From positions 3,038,001 through 3,102,000 of the forward strand of contig NZ_JARXVJ010000001.1 of assembly GCF_029892445.1 (NCBI RefSeq): a stretch of 64,000 nucleotides of DNA, in the 5' to 3' direction. The notes beneath the pieces are model-generated. The model saw nothing but the letters and a program-made list of their open reading frames with translations, was not told the DNA's origin and made no database searches. The stretch is from Chryseobacterium sp. H1D6B (GTDB lineage: Bacteria; Bacteroidota; Bacteroidia; Flavobacteriales; Weeksellaceae). Of this stretch, positions 60,796 to 64,000 are shown piece by piece (position 1 is the first letter of the stretch; the number at the start of each line of letters is the position of its first letter). The position numbers and the translations under genes were made by a program.

Positions 60796-61608
60796 TTACT
60801 TTTTGTCCTGAGCCCCAAAAACCTTCTGCAGAATACTTGTCGTTCTCATCACAGAATTATTTCTGATGCCGCTTTCCTTGTCAGCAACCATTTTAAAAAC
60901 GCCGTTGATAGTTTCTGTAGTTACATACTCATTAATATCAGTAGTTACAGACTGTCCTGTAAACGTATTGTATTTTGTAATTAAACTTTTCCAAACCGTA
61001 TCAGCACCTACTTTTCCCAATGAAGCCTGTACTTTCGGCTCAAAAGCTGTAAAAAGCTGGCTCTGGGTTTTGGTCTGCAGATAATTGGTTGCGGCATTAT
61101 TAGACCCGAGTAAAATATTTTTGGCATCTGTGATACTCATTGATGTAATGGCACTGGCAAAAATAGGAGCGGCTTCGGTTACTGCATCTTCAGCAGCTCT
61201 GTTCAGTAATTTTACTCCTTGATCAGCTAAACTTCCTAAACCTATGGATCGGAGCGTTGTATCAATCTTTCTTAGCTTTTCAGGCATTAAAATTTTTACA
61301 GCTTCATTTTTATAAAAACCGTCAGTTACGCCTAATTTCTTTACTCCTTCTGTTACTCCAAGGCTTAAGGCTTCCTTTAATCCGGATGAAATTTGTGAAG
61401 AAGTAAGACTGTTGAGATTTACTGAGGATTTAGGAGATGATTGTATAGTGGAGGCCGGAGCAGTAGTTGTAGAACTTTTTGCTTTTCCCGGGTTATTAAG
61501 ATCGACACCAGTTTTATCTTTGACAGTAGATTTTATCATATCTAAAAGCTGTGCCTGAGACGCAGTTGAAAATAATAATCCAGCTGCTAGAAAAATAGTT
61601 TTTCTCAT
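60796..61608 (-). CDS. DUF4197 domain exported protein
   Basis: About 270 residues with a signal peptide ending ASQAQ and a Ser/Thr-rich linker followed by a mainly helical domain of DUF4197 (GLKEALSLGVTEGVKKLGVTDG, about 80-265, with AAPIFASAITSMSITDAKNIL). Function unknown; it is a periplasmic or outer-membrane-associated protein. I use the ATG at 61608; the listed upstream start adds five residues before a -7-like box. The C-terminal basic DKK tail is short. Confidence 0.85.
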   Translation of the reverse strand: MRKTIFLAAGLLFSTASQAQLLDMIKSTVKDKTGVDLNNPGKAKSSTTTAPASTIQSSPKSSVNLNSLTSSQISSGLKEALSLGVTEGVKKLGVTDGFYKNEAVKILMPEKLRKIDTTLRSIGLGSLADQGVKLLNRAAEDAVTEAAPIFASAITSMSITDAKNILLGSNNAATNYLQTKTQSQLFTAFEPKVQASLGKVGADTVWKSLITKYNTFTGQSVTTDINEYVTTETINGVFKMVADKESGIRNNSVMRTTSILQKVFGAQDKK

Positions 61609-61711
61609 CGTATATTTTTGCAAAATTAGATGTTTTATAGATTAATAAGTTAAATGATTGAATAAATTTTTCAGAAAATAATTATATTAGCTAAAATCTT
61701 AATCAAACAAA

Positions 61712-63967
61712 ATGTTGCGTTTTCTACTGGTCTTTTCTTTTTGTATTTCCAATGTTTTTTTTTCTCAAATGAAACTGAATTTGATACCGTATCCTCAAAA
61801 AATAGAAATAGATAAAGGAGAATTTATGATTCCGGATATTCTCATGCTGGATAAAAGCCTGCCAAAAAGTGAAACAGAATATCTTAAAAAACAATTGAGT
61901 TCAAACTTGAAATTTCAAGACGTTTCAAAAGGAAAAGCTCAATTGGTTTATCTGCCGCTTACAAAGTCAAATGACGGAAAGCAGAATGAGGAATTTTATT
62001 CTATTGAAATCACCTCGAAGCAGATTCAGATAAAATCATACACTCAACAAGGATATTTTTTAGCACTTCAGACATTAATACAGCTGTTTCAAGAACATCA
62101 AAAGGATAAAAAAATTCCTTGTCTGAAAATTGAAGACCAGCCGAAATTTGCATGGCGTGGAATGCATCTGGATGTCTGCCGTCATTTTTTCACAGTAGAA
62201 GAGGTAAAACAATACATAGATTATCTGGCAATGTATAAATTAAATACATTCCATTGGCATTTAACAGACGATCAGGGATGGAGAATTGAGATCAAAAAAT
62301 ATCCAAAACTTACAGAAATAGGTTCAAAGAGAAAAGAATCAATGATCGGAGCTTATGTTGATAATACATTTGACGGAAAACCTTATGGACCTTATTTCTA
62401 CACGCAGGAACAGATCAAAGAAGTAGTTAAATATGCCGGACAGCGCCATATCACCGTTGTTCCGGAAATAGAAATGCCAGGTCATGCATTGGCTGCGCTT
62501 TCGGCTTATCCAGAACTGGCCTGTACCAAAGGGCCTTTTGAGGCAGCTACAAAATGGGGTGTTTTTGATGATGTATTCTGCCCGAAAGAAGAAATTTTTA
62601 CGTTTTTAGAAAATGTTTTAGATGAGGTGATCCAGCTTTTCCCGTCTCAGTATATTCACATCGGCGGTGATGAATGCCCGAAAACAAGGTGGAAAGAATG
62701 TGCTTCGTGTCAGGAATTAATTAAGAAAAATAATCTTAAAGATGAGCACGGACTGCAGAGTTATTTTATTCACAGGATAGAAAAATATGTAAACTCAAAA
62801 GGAAGAAAAATAATCGGTTGGGACGAAATTTTAGAAGGCGGATTAGCACCCAATGCAGCAGTAATGAGCTGGACAGGCGTAAACGGCGGTATTGAAGCTG
62901 CTAAATCCAAACATTTTGCTGTAATGACACCCGGTTCGTACTGCTATTTTGACCATTATCAAGGAGATCCGCAGACAGAACCCAATGCTTTTGGCGGATT
63001 TACCCCTTTAGATAAAGTATATTCTTATAACCCGATTCCTGCTGAATTAAATGAAGAACAGTCAAAATATATCTTAGGAGTTCAGGCCAACTTGTGGACA
63101 GAATATATTACTGATTTTAAACAGGTACAGTATATGATTTTCCCAAGATTAATGGCGCTTTCTGAAGTGGGCTGGGGGACATCTGATCCTAAAAACTATA
63201 AAGAATTTGAGAACAGAGTGATCAGTCAGTTTAAAGTCCTGGATAAAATGGGAGTGAATTACGCAAAAAGTATTTATAATATTTCAAATAAAGTGATCCC
63301 TAATAATAACGGCGTTTCTTACGAACTTTCTACTTCGCAGAACCCAGAAGGAATAAGATATACTTTAGACGGAAGTGACCCGGACATCAATGCTTCAAAA
63401 TATACAGGAGCTATTCCAATTCCAAAGTCATTAACGATAAAATCAGCGTATTTTGAAGACGGACACCTAAAAAGTGCAGTTTCTTCCCAGCAGTTTATCA
63501 TTTCAAGAACAACAGGGAAAAATATTATACTGGAACAGCAGCCGAGTGAAAATTATTCTTTCGGAGGTGCTTTTACATTAGTGGACGGAATTATAGGAAA
63601 TCAAAAACAGCTTGGCAAAACCTGGCTTGGCTTCCAGGGGAAAGATGTAGCTGCCGTAATTGATTTTGGCCAGAAAACAGCCTTTTCAGAAGTTTATTTC
63701 AATACTTTAGAAAATAAAGGAAGCTGGATCCACTTTGCAAAATCAGCGCAGATCTTTGTTTCTGATGACAATAAAAATTTCAAACTGATCAAAGAAATCA
63801 ACAACAATGATATCCTAAACGCAAATGGAAAAATAAGATTGAAGGTAGGAAACCAAAACTCAAAATATATCAAAGTGAAAATTGAAAACGCAGGAATTAT
63901 TCCAGCAGGAAATCCCGGAGCAGATTCTAAAGCGTGGCTTTTTGTTGATGAAATTGGAGCAGACTAA
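61712..63967 (+). CDS. Beta-N-acetylhexosaminidase, GH20
   Basis: 751 residues: signal peptide ending FFSQ, a GH20b N-terminal domain (about 25-135), a GH20 catalytic barrel (about 145-480), and a C-terminal region with a chitobiase-type module (SYELSTSQNPEGIRYTLDG, about 530-595) and a discoidin-like module (about 620-751). The catalytic pair is Asp320-Glu321 in HIGGDECPK. It removes terminal GlcNAc from chitin oligomers, glycans or peptidoglycan, in the periplasm or at the surface. There is no T9SS domain. The gene is complete, ending 33 bases before the window edge. Confidence 0.95.
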   Translation: MLRFLLVFSFCISNVFFSQMKLNLIPYPQKIEIDKGEFMIPDILMLDKSLPKSETEYLKKQLSSNLKFQDVSKGKAQLVYLPLTKSNDGKQNEEFYSIEITSKQIQIKSYTQQGYFLALQTLIQLFQEHQKDKKIPCLKIEDQPKFAWRGMHLDVCRHFFTVEEVKQYIDYLAMYKLNTFHWHLTDDQGWRIEIKKYPKLTEIGSKRKESMIGAYVDNTFDGKPYGPYFYTQEQIKEVVKYAGQRHITVVPEIEMPGHALAALSAYPELACTKGPFEAATKWGVFDDVFCPKEEIFTFLENVLDEVIQLFPSQYIHIGGDECPKTRWKECASCQELIKKNNLKDEHGLQSYFIHRIEKYVNSKGRKIIGWDEILEGGLAPNAAVMSWTGVNGGIEAAKSKHFAVMTPGSYCYFDHYQGDPQTEPNAFGGFTPLDKVYSYNPIPAELNEEQSKYILGVQANLWTEYITDFKQVQYMIFPRLMALSEVGWGTSDPKNYKEFENRVISQFKVLDKMGVNYAKSIYNISNKVIPNNNGVSYELSTSQNPEGIRYTLDGSDPDINASKYTGAIPIPKSLTIKSAYFEDGHLKSAVSSQQFIISRTTGKNIILEQQPSENYSFGGAFTLVDGIIGNQKQLGKTWLGFQGKDVAAVIDFGQKTAFSEVYFNTLENKGSWIHFAKSAQIFVSDDNKNFKLIKEINNNDILNANGKIRLKVGNQNSKYIKVKIENAGIIPAGNPGADSKAWLFVDEIGAD

Positions 63968-64000
63968 ATAGCTTCATTGATCTAAACCTTAAATCCTGCA

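Noticed and set aside
1..64000. tRNA or rRNA genes, CRISPR arrays, prophage or known defence systems
   Set aside because: I looked for cloverleaf-like stretches and conserved tRNA blocks in the gaps and for phage or defence motifs in the proteins and found none.

Overview
The window looks like chromosomal DNA of a flavobacterium, most likely Chryseobacterium or a close Weeksellaceae relative. The DNA is AT-rich. Many exported proteins end in type IX secretion (T9SS) sorting domains. Promoters fit the Bacteroidetes pattern (TTG, about 19-21 nt, TAnnTTTG) and Shine-Dalgarno sequences are mostly absent. Bacteroidetes-restricted families (GLPGLI, TIGR02757, choice-of-anchor L, DUF3098, DUF3667, DUF4349) are present. 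The species assignment is inference; no rRNA or tRNA gene was seen.

Layout. 1-5.3 kb: a truncated acyl-CoA synthetase diverges from an acyl-CoA dehydrogenase (fatty-acid activation and oxidation), followed by an oxalate-decarboxylase-like bicupin and a DUF4349 envelope protein. 5.6-10 kb: a small lipoprotein-like protein, a secreted reprolysin-like protease and release factor 3. 10.2-14 kb: a compact housekeeping run (CPBP protease, rdgB, rnz, TIGR02757, and a membrane protein with an acidic heptad-repeat tail). 14-16.5 kb: two overlapping lipoprotein genes, the first with an HExxH zinc-protease signature. 16.7-26.8 kb: three paralogous giant surface proteins (choice-of-anchor L, Ig-like repeats, T9SS type B sorting domain). 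An IS150-like IS3 element sits exactly in the loop of the terminator behind the second one.

26.8-35.6 kb: core genes (rsmA, then ftsX-DUF3098-uppP-truB-pseudouridine synthase, a helix-hairpin-helix protein, MerR and AraC regulators, ccoG). 36-38 kb: a small exported cysteine-containing peptide gene beside a GLPGLI gene, then a scar where the 3' ends of two decayed genes meet. 38-43.7 kb: SMP-30 lipoprotein, DbpA-like helicase, an exported Ntn hydrolase, and rpsA with a structured leader. 43.7-55.5 kb: a second cluster of T9SS cargo (vWA protein, putative glycosidase, M36 fungalysin-like protease, purple-acid-phosphatase-like enzyme), interspersed with an EamA transporter, an alpha/beta hydrolase and rplS. 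55.6-64 kb: DUF3667 membrane protein, LuxR-type regulator, the two subunits of a 3-oxoacid CoA-transferase separated by an opposite-strand ABC exporter, a DUF4197 protein and a GH20 hexosaminidase.

Taken together, the window encodes a degradative, surface-active lifestyle: secreted proteases, glycosidases and a phosphatase release nutrients, T9SS-anchored adhesin-like proteins coat the cell, and beta-oxidation plus CoA-transferase genes handle the acyl products. No CRISPR array, prophage or recognised defence system was found. The least explained parts are the small peptide/GLPGLI pair, the gluzincin-like lipoprotein pair, the anchor-L trio and the gene scar at 37.4-37.9 kb.
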